A stretch of 64,000 bases of DNA from CAZGSV01 sp964528605 (GTDB taxonomy: Bacteria > Armatimonadota > Zipacnadia > CAZGSV01). Both the position numbers and the translations under genes were made by a program. The stretch covers positions 14,773 to 78,772 of the forward strand of contig CAZGSV010000005.1 in NCBI GenBank assembly GCA_964528605.1, read 5' to 3'. The notes beneath the pieces are model-generated. The model saw nothing but the letters and a program-made list of their open reading frames with translations. It had not been told where the DNA came from and made no database searches. Positions 33,368-42,088 of the stretch are shown piece by piece. The first letter of the stretch is position 1, and each line of letters opens with the position of its first letter.

Positions 33368-33666
33368 CGCTCCTCTCCTGGCAGCAACTCCCCGTACAGG
33401 ACCCAGAAGCCCTGCCTCTGCTGCGCGTCCTTAGGCCGGCGGTCGTAGTACAGGCGAAAGACGCGCCCGTCCTCCGTTTTGACGTCGAAGTACATGCGTC
33501 CCTTGCCCCAAGAGAGCCGCGGGCGGTCGCTCCATTGCGCTACCACCTCGGCGACCCGGTACTCCTTGCCCTGCCAGACGAAGGCGTCGGGCACGGGAGG
33601 CCGCTTGCGCAGGTCAGGCGCCTTGGCGAAGACCGGCTCAATGGGCTCGGAGATGAACTTCAGCAA
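33364..33666 (-). CDS. Small conserved protein (DUF6504-like)
   Basis: About 100 residues. The visible pattern is FISEPIEPVF, FVWQGKEYRVAEVVAQW and RMYFDVKTEDGRVFRLYYD, which recalls DUF6504, a small domain of unknown function. No membrane segment. The open frame reaches GTG 33744, overlapping the kinase gene by 19 nt, but the extra N-terminus is Arg-rich and unlike a folded domain; TTG 33666 directly before the conserved part is my choice, with low certainty. It lies downstream of the kinase gene in the same direction and may share its transcript. Confidence 0.55.
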   Translation of the reverse strand: MLKFISEPIEPVFAKAPDLRKRPPVPDAFVWQGKEYRVAEVVAQWSDRPRLSWGKGRMYFDVKTEDGRVFRLYYDRRPKDAQQRQGFWVLYGELLPGEER

Positions 33667-33725
33667 GTCCCGCTCACTTCGTGGGCGGCACGCGCGCCGC
33701 CGAGAGGGCGTCCGCGCCCCCCCGG

Positions 33726-34832
33726 CTACCACACCTGCCACCACTTCTTCTTCTTGGGCGCCATCTTCTCCGCCGATTGCTCTATCTCCCGCTGCAACTC
33801 CTCCGACCGCTTGCGGTCAATCTTGTGTCCCAATCCCGGGTAGGGCCGCCCGCACTTCCGGCAGTAGGGCTCCTTGGGCGCAGACTGCGGCGTGCTGCAG
33901 TAAACGCACACCTTGAGCCCCATAGGCGCTGCAGGCTTGGGCGCGGCCGGTGCAAGGAGAGGCTTGGTGGGCTTGGCTGCGGCGGCCCCAGGAGGCGGCG
34001 TGGCCGCGGCGGGCCTGTGCATTGTGGTCGCGCTCAGCTGCAGAGCCTCGACTATCTCCGCCGCGCTCTGGAAGCGCGCCCCGACGTCCTTGACCAGACA
34101 CCTGCTCAGCGCCCGCGCAATCTGCGGCGGCAGACCGCGCAGGGCCGCCGGCTCCTCCGTAAGGATCTTACTGAGCACGGCGGGAGCGGTATCGCCGGGG
34201 AAAGGCTCGACGCCGGCGAGCATGTGATAGAAGGTCGCACCCAGGGAAAAGATGTCCGAGCGCGCGTCCACCTTCTCCCCCCGCGCCTGCTCCGGCGACA
34301 TGTATGAGACGGTACCGAGCGCGGTTCCCGCCTGCGTCAGTTTGGTGTCGCCCTCGACCGAGGCCAGACCGAAGTCCGTCAGTTTAACCGTCCCGTTCTT
34401 CAGAATCATGAGGTTGTCCGGCTTGAGGTCGCGGTGGACGACCCCATGCTCGTGGGCATAGGCAAGGGCGCCGCAGACATCGCTGACAATCTCGGCCGCC
34501 CGCTGGGGGTCCATCCTTCCCGCCATTCGCAGCAACTGCCCCACGCTCTGGCCGTCGAGGAACTCCTGCACCATGTAGAAGACGCCCTGGTCCTCGCCTA
34601 CGTCGAGCACGCGCACGATGTTGCGGTGCTGCAACTCACGGCAGGCTCGCGCCTCCCTTTGAAAGCGCTCGACGGCCTCCCAGCGCGTGGCGCTGTCGAG
34701 GTCGGCCGGCAGCCGCATGGTCTTGATGGCAACGGGGTCCCCATCCGGGCTGATGCCCTGGTAGACCGTGCCCATGCCACCGCGACCCAACTCACGCACA
34801 ACCGCGTAGGGTCCGATCTTCCTCTGCGACAT
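33726..34832 (-). CDS. Serine/threonine protein kinase with C-terminal zinc ribbon
   Basis: 368 residues. A complete Hanks-type kinase domain (about 8-265): GRGGMGTVY loop, VAIK Lys, HRDLKPDN catalytic loop, DFGLA, and MSPEQARGE activation segment. A Pro/Ala linker follows, then a zinc-ribbon-like CVYCSTP...YCRKCGRPYPG pair of CxxC motifs (about 312-335) and a basic end KKKKWWQVW. No transmembrane helix, so a cytosolic kinase. AAGGAG precedes the ATG by 10 nt. It starts 2 nt after the stop of the FHA-cyclase gene. The FHA domain next door is a natural reader of its phosphothreonine. Confidence 0.92.
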   Translation of the reverse strand: MSQRKIGPYAVVRELGRGGMGTVYQGISPDGDPVAIKTMRLPADLDSATRWEAVERFQREARACRELQHRNIVRVLDVGEDQGVFYMVQEFLDGQSVGQLLRMAGRMDPQRAAEIVSDVCGALAYAHEHGVVHRDLKPDNLMILKNGTVKLTDFGLASVEGDTKLTQAGTALGTVSYMSPEQARGEKVDARSDIFSLGATFYHMLAGVEPFPGDTAPAVLSKILTEEPAALRGLPPQIARALSRCLVKDVGARFQSAAEIVEALQLSATTMHRPAAATPPPGAAAAKPTKPLLAPAAPKPAAPMGLKVCVYCSTPQSAPKEPYCRKCGRPYPGLGHKIDRKRSEELQREIEQSAEKMAPKKKKWWQVW

Positions 34833-34834
34833 GC

Positions 34835-36415
34835 TTACCGCTCTCCTTGATCCTGCAACTGTGGCTGGGCGCCTTTGAGGCGGTAGACCGAGACCATTCC
34901 CTGGCGCCCCCGTAAGGACTTGGACCCCAGGGGCTCCAGTTCAAAGAACCTGCCCACCTGCTCACCGACCTGGTCGCTAATCAGGGTTTCGTGGGCGCCC
35001 GCGAGTTCCTCCAGGCGGGCGGTGACGTTGACCACATCCCCGATCGCCGTGTACTGCACCCTGTCAGCGGTGCCCACGTTCCCGACCACGGCCTTGCCCG
35101 TGTGGATCGCGACCCCGATTGCAGGCTGCCCGTATTTCTCCGACCATCCCGAGGCGGCCTGGTCCAACGCTTGATGCATGTCCACGGCGGCGAGACAGGC
35201 GCGCAGCACCTGCCGGGCATCCGGAAAGGGCGCCCCGAATAGCGCCATCAGCCCATCGCCGATGTACTTGTCCAGAGTGCCGTGATGCCTGAAGACAACG
35301 TGGGTCAGGGTCTCGAGCGCCGCGTTGAGCAACGCGACCGCCTCAGCGGCGGGCAACTGCTCGGCTATGGCGGTGAAGCCGCGCAAGTCCGCGAAGAGCA
35401 CCGTTATCTGCTGCTCCTTGCCCGTTAGGTCAACCTCCCCCCCCGCGGCCAGAATCTCCTCTACCACCTGAGAAGCCATGTAGCGCTCGAGCGTCACTCG
35501 TAGGCGCGTCTGCCTCTGAATGTCCTGGCGCAGCCGGGCTATCTCCACCAGCGCGCCCGCCTCCTCCGCCAGCGCGCCCAATATGTCCAGGTGGTGGTCG
35601 CTGAGCGCTCCCGGCACGGCGGTGTCCACACACAAGAGACCGGTGGGCTGGCCCTGCGCGAGCAGCGGAACGTAAGCGGCGCAGCAGATGCCGTGCGTGA
35701 TGATGCTGGCGCGCGTGCTCAACTCAGGGTCTATGCGCGCGTCCGGCACCAGAATGGCGTTGCCCTCGTGCAGCGCCCGCCAGGCGAGCGTGGTGCTCAC
35801 AGGCATATCCTCGCCGGCCCGCAGCCCCTCCCGGTAGCGCACGGACTGCGGCTGCAGCCGGCCTTGCTCATCGAGCAGCACGAGGGCGCCGCGGTCCACC
35901 GCCACCGCCTCGAAAACCGCGCTCAGTATCCTGTCGAGCACCTCGCGCATGCTGGCCTGCAGCCGCACGCCGCGGCCCAGGTCCGCCAGCGCCTTGAGCG
36001 CGCGGCTGGCGGAAGCATAGGCGGGGGTGGGCGCGGAGGGCGGCGCTGCTTCGGCCTTCTGGACGGGCGAGACCCGCAACCGGGTCCCTCGTAGGCCCCC
36101 GTCTTGCTCCTCGGAGATGAGCACTGCCGAGGGCTCGGCCCGAAACTCGAAGACGCAGTTCCCGAAGCGCACGCGGTCGCCGTCGCGCAGCGGCGCCGAG
36201 CGCACCTGCACCTCGTTGACGAAGGAGCCATTGGTGCTTTGCTCGTCCACCAGCAGGGCGGTGCCGTCGCGAACCTCGATGCGCGCGTGCTGCCTGGAGA
36301 TGAACTCGTCGCTGAGGACCACGTCGTTGCCCGGCCGCTTGCCGATGGTGACCGCAGGCGGCCTCAGCGGCACGCTCATTCCCTGGCAGGCTCCCTGGAC
36401 GCCGGCAAGCAGCAT
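34835..36415 (-). CDS. FHA-GAF class III nucleotide cyclase
   Basis: 526 residues. FHA domain (about 15-95: TIGKRPGNDVVLSD, ISRQHARIEV, STNGSFVN), linker, GAF domain (about 140-300), then a class III cyclase homology domain (about 325-510). The cyclase has both metal Asp residues (FADLRGF and YIGDGLMALFG), the adenine-selecting Lys in LDKYIGD, and the transition-state Asn/Arg segment VVNVTARLEE, so it should make cAMP. GAGGTGAGG precedes the ATG. Coupled to the Ser/Thr kinase gene, which suggests phosphorylation-dependent control of the cyclase through FHA binding. Confidence 0.92.
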   Translation of the reverse strand: MLLAGVQGACQGMSVPLRPPAVTIGKRPGNDVVLSDEFISRQHARIEVRDGTALLVDEQSTNGSFVNEVQVRSAPLRDGDRVRFGNCVFEFRAEPSAVLISEEQDGGLRGTRLRVSPVQKAEAAPPSAPTPAYASASRALKALADLGRGVRLQASMREVLDRILSAVFEAVAVDRGALVLLDEQGRLQPQSVRYREGLRAGEDMPVSTTLAWRALHEGNAILVPDARIDPELSTRASIITHGICCAAYVPLLAQGQPTGLLCVDTAVPGALSDHHLDILGALAEEAGALVEIARLRQDIQRQTRLRVTLERYMASQVVEEILAAGGEVDLTGKEQQITVLFADLRGFTAIAEQLPAAEAVALLNAALETLTHVVFRHHGTLDKYIGDGLMALFGAPFPDARQVLRACLAAVDMHQALDQAASGWSEKYGQPAIGVAIHTGKAVVGNVGTADRVQYTAIGDVVNVTARLEELAGAHETLISDQVGEQVGRFFELEPLGSKSLRGRQGMVSVYRLKGAQPQLQDQGER

Positions 36416-36535
36416 AGCCAGCCCTCACCTCACGGCCGCCGTCGCCTCGGTGGGCGAGCGGCGCTCGTTCGCATTTTGCCGTCGGCCTCCGGGCGCGTCA
36501 AACGCCCGCGGCCTGGGTACCGGGGCGTCAAGCCC

Positions 36536-37390
36536 TCAAGGCTCAGCGGCGCACAGGGGAGCGAACAACTCGGCCCGCCGCGTGGACAGCGGGAAGCAGG
36601 AGGCGCTACGGCGCCGGTGCAGGCGGGCCGCCTCCAGGCGCGCCACCACCAGCGCGTCCTCGATGCGCCGGGTGCGCGACTCGGCCATGATCTCGCCCTC
36701 GGGGTCAATGAAGACCACGCCGCCGGCGTGATTGGTTCTGGACCCCGCCCGACCCGCCTGATTCACGTAGACCACGTAGGCCGCGTTGTCCCAGGCGCGC
36801 GCCCGATAGACCTTGGCCACGTGGGCCTTGTTGCGCGCCACCACGGGCGCTTGCTGCTTCGGCCAGGGGCCGATGCGAGCAGCGTGCGGCATCACGATCA
36901 CCTCGGCACCCAGCACCCCGAGCACCCGCGCCGTCTCCGGGAAGTTGCAGTCGTAGCAGATGCACGCGCCCAGCAAGCACTTGCCGGCATTGACCACCTC
37001 GAATCCCCCCCCGCCGCGAAAGTGGAAGTATTCGTCCGAGGACATGTGCAGTTTGTGCTGCTTGCCCAGAAAACCCTCGGGCGAGACCAAGAGGTAGGCG
37101 TTGTAGACCACGCCCCCCCGTTTCTCCGCGAGGCCGAAACCGATGACCAGGTTCAAGGCGCGCGCCCATTCGATCATGCTCTGCGTGCTCGGCCCGTCCG
37201 GCACTATCTCTGCCGCGTCCCACACTTCGCGCGCGCACCAGTGCCCGGTGACCGACAGTTCGGGGAAGAGCACCAGTTGGGCGCCCCTTTTCGCGGCCAG
37301 GCGCAGGTACTTCTGGTGTACCGCCAGGTTGGCCTTGATCTTACCCAGGCGGGCGTTCATCGCCACTCCGGCAACCACGATGTCTTCCAC
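36536..37390 (-). CDS. Carbon-nitrogen hydrolase (nitrilase superfamily)
   Basis: 284 residues. The Glu-Lys-Cys triad is intact: FPELSVTG, KQHKLHM and GACICYDCNFPE. The family hydrolyses nitriles, amides or carbamoyl groups; branches such as N-carbamylputrescine amidohydrolase have this length, but the substrate cannot be set here. GTG 37390 with GAGGTGA 6 nt upstream. It is the first gene of the minus-strand block and is divergent from the HEPN gene. Confidence 0.85.
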   Translation of the reverse strand: MEDIVVAGVAMNARLGKIKANLAVHQKYLRLAAKRGAQLVLFPELSVTGHWCAREVWDAAEIVPDGPSTQSMIEWARALNLVIGFGLAEKRGGVVYNAYLLVSPEGFLGKQHKLHMSSDEYFHFRGGGGFEVVNAGKCLLGACICYDCNFPETARVLGVLGAEVIVMPHAARIGPWPKQQAPVVARNKAHVAKVYRARAWDNAAYVVYVNQAGRAGSRTNHAGGVVFIDPEGEIMAESRTRRIEDALVVARLEAARLHRRRSASCFPLSTRRAELFAPLCAAEP

Positions 37391-37469
37391 TGCCTCTCAC
37401 CTCGCTCGAACGGCGGTTTCCACTCCGCGCACGGGCCAGTTTACCGAGCGCCCGCAGCGTGGGCCAGTT

Positions 37470-37498
37470 TCGACAAACCCGGCCCCCCGCGCTATTCT
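37470..37498 (+). promoter_or_regulatory. Promoter of the HEPN-nucleotidyltransferase pair
   Basis: TCGACA (37470-37475), 17 bp, TATTCT (37493-37498); ATG 37508 follows after 9 nt, leaving no room for a ribosome site. Confidence 0.6.
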
Positions 37499-37507
37499 TG
37501 CGGGCAA

Positions 37508-37906
37508 ATGGCGGAGCGCAGCAAGGACTGGATGGCACAGGCCGAGCGCGACCTGGAGCACGCGAAAGTGTCGCTAGAGGCCGGCCATTTCGAGTGGGCC
37601 TGCTTCGCCGCGCACCAGGCTGCGGAGAAGGCCATCAAGGCGCTCTACGAGGCGCTCGGCGGCGAGGTCCGAGGTCATTCCGCGAGCGCCATGTTGCGTG
37701 GGTTACCCGAAGCGCACCGCCCCGCTCCGCCGCTCATCGAGAAAGCGGCCCGCCTCGATCTATACTACGTTCCCAGCCGCTATCCTGACGCTTTTCACTC
37801 CGGCCCGCCCCTAGCTTACTTCACCCGCCCGCAGGCCGAGGAGGCACTGCACGATGCCCAGGCAATCGTCGAGCGATGTGACGACGAGATTCGTAGACCG
37901 CGCTGA
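37508..37906 (+). CDS. HEPN domain protein
   Basis: 132 residues, a complete HEPN domain: WMAQAERDLEHAK, FAAHQAAEKAIKAL, RGHSASAML, and the family-typical LDLYYVPSRYPDAF. An Rx4-6H-like segment (RGLPEAH) is present but its place in the fold is not certain. HEPN proteins paired with MNT nucleotidyltransferases form toxin-antitoxin modules in which the HEPN RNase is inactivated by nucleotidylation. The pairing and 53-nt overlap with the next gene fit that. No Shine-Dalgarno; the start lies 9 nt after a -10 box. Confidence 0.88.
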   Translation: MAERSKDWMAQAERDLEHAKVSLEAGHFEWACFAAHQAAEKAIKALYEALGGEVRGHSASAMLRGLPEAHRPAPPLIEKAARLDLYYVPSRYPDAFHSGPPLAYFTRPQAEEALHDAQAIVERCDDEIRRPR

Positions 37907-38273
37907 AGTGCTGGGCGCGTTGCGCAGGCTGGCGCGGCGACTCGCACAACAGACACCTGCGGTCGAGGAAGTACTCCTCTTCGGCTCATTCGCTGAGGGG
38001 AACTGGAGCGCTCGCAGCGACGCCGACGTTCTGATCATTCTAGGTGACGATCCCCGTCCCCTGCCCGAGCGCATGCTCCACTTCGCCCCCTACTTCTGGG
38101 ATGCGCCAGTGGCTACCGAGGTGTTCGCTTATACGCGAGCGGACATCGCAGCCATGACCCAGAACGGCAATCGCTTCCTCGAGCGCGCGCTGCGCACCGG
38201 AATCAGCCTGCTCGTTGACGATGGTTCCGCCAAGACTTCCCGGGGCAACCCCGGTGGCCGCAATAGTCCATAG
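37854..38273 (+). CDS. MNT-type nucleotidyltransferase
   Basis: 139 residues. The minimal nucleotidyltransferase signature GSFAEGNWSARSDADVL gives the GS...DxD metal triad start; the third acidic residue is probably in TEVFAYT. Overlaps the HEPN gene by 53 nt and should be translated with it. Predicted to nucleotidylate and silence the HEPN partner (established for some HEPN/MNT pairs; inferred here). ATG 37854 is the first start; a GTG some 57 nt later is possible. The NagB-like gene starts 16 nt downstream and may share the transcript. Confidence 0.85.
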   Translation: MPRQSSSDVTTRFVDRAEVLGALRRLARRLAQQTPAVEEVLLFGSFAEGNWSARSDADVLIILGDDPRPLPERMLHFAPYFWDAPVATEVFAYTRADIAAMTQNGNRFLERALRTGISLLVDDGSAKTSRGNPGGRNSP

Positions 38274-38289
38274 CGAGGTGACCGTAGGC

Positions 38290-39207
38290 ATGGCTTTCAA
38301 GTACGGCTTGGCTAAGTTCATCCCTTTCCAAGACCTCGAGGCCTGCGAGCGGGTGCGCGCGATCAAGCGGGAGGACCTGTGCCGCCATCCCAATCCCGAG
38401 TTCCGCATCCGCATCATTGACGACGCCGCGGAGTTCTACCTTGAGTTAGCCCTCGACGTGGTCAACCGCCTGCGCGCCAGCGCCCAGGCTGGGCGCAAGT
38501 TCGTCGGTATCTTCCCCGTAGGCCCCATGCCCCAGTACCCCATCGCCGCCCGCCTGATCAACCAGTTCCGCATCCCGATGCATCACGTCCACTCGTTCAA
38601 CATGGACGAGTACGCGGACGAAGAGGGCAACACTGCGCCCGTGGACTGGCCGGGGTCCTTCCAGAAAGCGATGTGGGAGCAGTTCTACAACCTGATAGAC
38701 GCCGACCTGCGGCCACCGCGCAATCAGATTCACTTCCCCACCAAGGAGGCCCTGCCCGCCTACGGCCGCATGATAGAGGACCTAGGCGGCGCCGACGTGT
38801 GCTACGGGGGCATCGGTTGGTGCGGCCACATCGCCTTCTGGGAGGCGCACCTCGGTCTCGAGTTCGGCAACGATCTCGAGGCCTACAAGAAAGCGGGCCC
38901 ACGCCTGGTCGAGCTGCACCCCATGACCATCATGCAGAATGCCCTACATTCCTTCGGCGGCGACTGGTCCTGGGTGCCGCCCAAGGCGAACACCATCGGC
39001 CCGGCGCAGATTCTGGGCGCTCGCGACCGCAGTTTCTGGCTCGACGGCGACCTCGGCGGGGGCGTGAGTTGGCAGCGCTTCATCGCTCGCTTGGCCGCCC
39101 ACGGGCCGGTGAACACGCTGGTGCCCGGATCGCTGCTACAAACCGCGCCGACGACCTACACGCTGCTCGGGGGAGTGGCCGACGACGTAGAGATTCACAT
39201 GGCCTAG
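38290..39207 (+). CDS. NagB/RpiA-fold protein resembling glucosamine-6-phosphate deaminase
   Basis: 305 residues. SFNMDEYADEEGN keeps the NagB proton-transfer Asp region (FNMDEY), but the catalytic GxGxDGHIAFNEP segment reads GIGWCGHIAFWEA, so the Asp is Cys and the Asn is Trp, while His and Glu remain. That makes deaminase activity doubtful; an isomerase acting on another sugar phosphate is possible. The start ATG 38290 has GAGGTGA 8 nt upstream; an earlier ATG at 38215 would overlap the previous gene. A strong bidirectional terminator follows at 39248. Confidence 0.75.
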   Translation: MAFKYGLAKFIPFQDLEACERVRAIKREDLCRHPNPEFRIRIIDDAAEFYLELALDVVNRLRASAQAGRKFVGIFPVGPMPQYPIAARLINQFRIPMHHVHSFNMDEYADEEGNTAPVDWPGSFQKAMWEQFYNLIDADLRPPRNQIHFPTKEALPAYGRMIEDLGGADVCYGGIGWCGHIAFWEAHLGLEFGNDLEAYKKAGPRLVELHPMTIMQNALHSFGGDWSWVPPKANTIGPAQILGARDRSFWLDGDLGGGVSWQRFIARLAAHGPVNTLVPGSLLQTAPTTYTLLGGVADDVEIHMA

Positions 39208-39247
39208 ACGGGCCTCGGTCCGAGTCCCACGAACCAGAAAACGAAAG

Positions 39248-39273
39248 CAGCCCCGAGCGTCGGCTCGGGGCTG
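39248..39273. terminator. Bidirectional terminator between the NagB-like gene and the hydrogenase operon
   Basis: Perfect 11-bp stem CAGCCCCGAGC (39248-39258) with GCTCGGGGCTG (39263-39273), loop GTCG. Both sides carry T-rich tracts: CGCTTCTT on the plus strand and TTTCGTTTTCT on the minus strand. It ends both the plus-strand gene and the 13.8 kb minus-strand operon. Confidence 0.85.
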
Positions 39274-39295
39274 TCGCTTCTTCAGCGCAGCAGAC

Positions 39296-39841
39296 CTAAC
39301 GGCGGGCGGGGCCTTGCAGTATCTCTTCGCCGGCTGCGGCTGCGGCCTTTTCCTTGGCCTCAGCCTCTGCCGCCACTTGCGCGAGGAAGTCCTGAGACTT
39401 CTCGACCGCCTCGACCTTCTTGGGCGCGAGCCCCAGAGCCACCGCCACTCCATAGAGGATGGACTCCGGGCGAGGCGGACAGCCTGGGATGTAGAAGTCC
39501 ACGGGGATGACCTTGTCCGCGCCGCCGACGATGTTGTAGTTGTCGAACCAGATGCCTCCCCCAATGGCGCACGAGCCGATGGCGAAGACCAACTTGGGCG
39601 CAGGAGTCGCCTCGTACAGCCGCCGCAGCGCCGGCACGATATGCCGTGTCACCGGCCCCGACACCAGCAGCACGTCCGCATGCCGCGGCGATGCCACCAA
39701 CTTGATGCCGAAGCGCTCCGCGTCGTAGTAGGGCGTGAGCACGTCAATGATCTCGATGTCGCAGCCGTTACAGGCCCCGGTATTGGCGTGGTAGACCCAC
39801 AGGCTCTTGAGAAACGCTTTCTTCAGCAAGTCGCGCAGCAT
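39296..39841 (-). CDS. hyfI: Hydrogenase-4-type small subunit (NuoB-like)
   Basis: 181 residues. Carries the proximal [4Fe-4S] cluster that passes electrons to or from the NiFe site. Cluster ligands are seen in NTGACNGCDIEI, IGSCAIGGG and IPGCPPRPE, the NuoB/HycG pattern. The C-terminal 40 residues are Ala/Glu-rich. GAGGTG lies before ATG 39841. Last gene of the operon, 52 nt after hyfF and just before the terminator. Confidence 0.92.
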   Translation of the reverse strand: MLRDLLKKAFLKSLWVYHANTGACNGCDIEIIDVLTPYYDAERFGIKLVASPRHADVLLVSGPVTRHIVPALRRLYEATPAPKLVFAIGSCAIGGGIWFDNYNIVGGADKVIPVDFYIPGCPPRPESILYGVAVALGLAPKKVEAVEKSQDFLAQVAAEAEAKEKAAAAAGEEILQGPARR

Positions 39842-39893
39842 CTATGCGCACCTCGTTTTCGCCAAGGCAAATCTCAACCCCATCTGCAGGCCT

Positions 39894-41396
39894 CTATGGC
39901 AGCCCGACCAGTTTGGGCAGAGAGGTCACTGCGGCTTGCACCAGGTGGTAGGCGGTGTTGGGAGCCAGTCCCAAGGCCAAAGCGACCAGGGCGAGGAGGA
40001 CCATCGGCCCCCACAGGGTCCAAGGCACCTCGCGCACTTCTTGCACCGGCGCGACCACCTTCGTCCCCCAGAAGGCTCCCGCGGCCGCACGCCCCAGCGC
40101 TACCAAGGTCAGCAGGCTGGTGAACATGGCGATGCCCACCGCCCACCACATTTTCACCTGCGCTCCCGCCAAGTACAAAGTGAACTTGCTCATGAAGCCG
40201 CCGAAGGGCGGCATCCCACTTAGGCTGAGCGCGCCCACGAAGAAGCAGACGCCGGTGACCGGCATCACCCGCCCTAGCCCGCTGAGTTCCTGCAACGATC
40301 TGCCGCGCGTGGCGTAGATGATGGCCCCCACGGAGAGGAAGAGCAGCCCCTTCGCTACCGCGTGGTTCACCAGATGGAAGAAGGCGCCGTAGTAGCCGAG
40401 CGCGGTGCCGAAGCCAATCCCCATCAGCAGGTAACCCATCTGGCTCACGGAGGAATAGGCAAGCAGCCGCTTCAGGTCCACCTGCGCCAGTGTCATCACC
40501 CCCCCCACGACCATCGTGATGGCGCCCAGCACCACGAGGAAAACCCCCAGCGGCGGATAGGAGGGGAAGAACAAACACAGGATGCGCGCCAAGGCGTAGA
40601 AAGCCATTTTGATCATGAGGCCTGAGAGCAGGGCGCTCACCGCGCTGGGCGCTTCCGCGTGCGCGTCGGGCAGCCAGGGGTGGAAGGGCGCGATGCCCGC
40701 CTTGGTGCCGAAGCCCACCACCAGCAGGGCCATGGAGAAGACCGCCACGGAACGAGGCAACTGGCCCGCTACTTTTCCGATCTCGCTTATGAGCAGCCCC
40801 TTGGAACCGCCTATCAACGCGGCCGCCGAGGCGTAGAGCAGAACCGAGGCAAAAAGGGCGAAGGAGATGCCCACGGTGAGCAGCATCAGGTACTTGTAAG
40901 CCGCTTCCAGCGCCCGCTTGTCCCCGTAGAACGCCACCAACAAGCCGGAAGTGATGGTGGAGGCCTCGACCGCCACGTAGAGCATGATGATGTTGTTGGT
41001 AACGCAGGCCCACAGCATGGTGGCGAGGAAGAGCAGGTACCAGGCGTAGAAGGAGACCAGCCTGCGCTCCGCCTTCAGCCGGTCAATGAGGGCCCCGTGG
41101 CGCATGTAGTCTAGGGCAAAGACGGTGGCAAGCACGCCCACGCCGCTGATCACCACCACCATCAGCGCCGACAGGCCATCCATCCGCAGTTCGTTGTTGA
41201 TGCCGGTCAGTACCTCGCCGCCGAGCACGTGCGTCGCTGCCGCACTAGACAGCAGGAAGGCCCCGACCGAGCCCACCAGGGCCAGCACGTAGGCGGCGCT
41301 CACCGTGAGCCGGCCCAGCAAGTAGGCCGCCAGCCCGGCCGCAGCCGGCACCAGCGGGATGAGAATGAGAAGAGAAGATGTCACTTCGTAATGCAT
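39894..41396 (-). CDS. hyfF: Hydrogenase-4 antiporter-like membrane subunit F
   Basis: 500 residues, about 14 membrane helices, NuoL/M/N-Mrp family. The conserved Glu in VAVEAST and the Lys in GTKAGIAPFHPWLPDAHAEAP, with a second Lys in GLMIKMAFY, mark a functional ion channel. It would help couple electron flow to H+ or Na+ translocation. Assigned as HyfF by position and by its similarity in length and wording to HyfF rather than HyfB. 20 nt after hyfE. Confidence 0.88.
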   Translation of the reverse strand: MHYEVTSSLLILIPLVPAAAGLAAYLLGRLTVSAAYVLALVGSVGAFLLSSAAATHVLGGEVLTGINNELRMDGLSALMVVVISGVGVLATVFALDYMRHGALIDRLKAERRLVSFYAWYLLFLATMLWACVTNNIIMLYVAVEASTITSGLLVAFYGDKRALEAAYKYLMLLTVGISFALFASVLLYASAAALIGGSKGLLISEIGKVAGQLPRSVAVFSMALLVVGFGTKAGIAPFHPWLPDAHAEAPSAVSALLSGLMIKMAFYALARILCLFFPSYPPLGVFLVVLGAITMVVGGVMTLAQVDLKRLLAYSSVSQMGYLLMGIGFGTALGYYGAFFHLVNHAVAKGLLFLSVGAIIYATRGRSLQELSGLGRVMPVTGVCFFVGALSLSGMPPFGGFMSKFTLYLAGAQVKMWWAVGIAMFTSLLTLVALGRAAAGAFWGTKVVAPVQEVREVPWTLWGPMVLLALVALALGLAPNTAYHLVQAAVTSLPKLVGLP

Positions 41397-41416
41397 CCGC
41401 CGGCCTCCGACCTTGC

Positions 41417-42079
41417 TTACCAGTGCAACTCAGAGAGCAGCCTGGTGTCCGTGCTGCCGAACTGCACCCGTATCTGCGCGATGATGTGCAGGAGCAGGTA
41501 GACGGTGACCACTACCTCAGTGGCGATTCCAATGAGCGGCGTCTCCTTGAGCGCCGGCGCCAGGCTGACCAGGCTCAGGTGAACCGCGTTCTCCAGCAGG
41601 CAAAGGCCGATCACCGTCTTGATGGCATCCCGTCGCGTAAGCATGGCGTAAATGCCCAGCACAAAGACGGTGAGCGCCACCGCCAGATTGGTGCGGAAGA
41701 CACCCCTGGCAGCCTCGGGGGTGGGCGCCAGGAAATCCGCGTGCGTGTGCACCAGGCGGTAGAAGAGAATGAGGATGACGGCGGTGACCAGCACCGAGGG
41801 GCCGAAGCCGACCACGGCGGGGACCTCCTGCTCTCCCGTGCGCCGGATGTAGGCGGTGAGCAGCCAGGGCGTCACAATGGCCTTGGTGACCAGCGCCGTC
41901 GCCGCCCAGGCGTAGAGCGCCGGGTTCTCGCGTGCGAAGACCGTCAGCAGCCCGCAGATGAGCAGCGCCTGCGTCATATAGGCCCAGGTGGCGTAGCGCA
42001 GATTGCGCGCCTCCACCGCGCTCACCGAGGTGATCACCATCAGCAAGCTGAGGGTCTCGATCGTTTTGACGGGATACAC
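41417..42079 (-). CDS. hyfE: Hydrogenase-4 membrane subunit E (NuoK-like)
   Basis: 220 residues with about 6-7 hydrophobic helices. The C-terminal half matches NuoK (IGLCLLENAVHLSLVSL with the membrane Glu). GTG 42079 with a very strong AGGAGG 5 nt upstream. Placed between hyfH and hyfF with 9 and 20 nt gaps. Confidence 0.88.
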   Translation of the reverse strand: MYPVKTIETLSLLMVITSVSAVEARNLRYATWAYMTQALLICGLLTVFARENPALYAWAATALVTKAIVTPWLLTAYIRRTGEQEVPAVVGFGPSVLVTAVILILFYRLVHTHADFLAPTPEAARGVFRTNLAVALTVFVLGIYAMLTRRDAIKTVIGLCLLENAVHLSLVSLAPALKETPLIGIATEVVVTVYLLLHIIAQIRVQFGSTDTRLLSELHW

Positions 42080-42088
42080 GCTGTCCTC

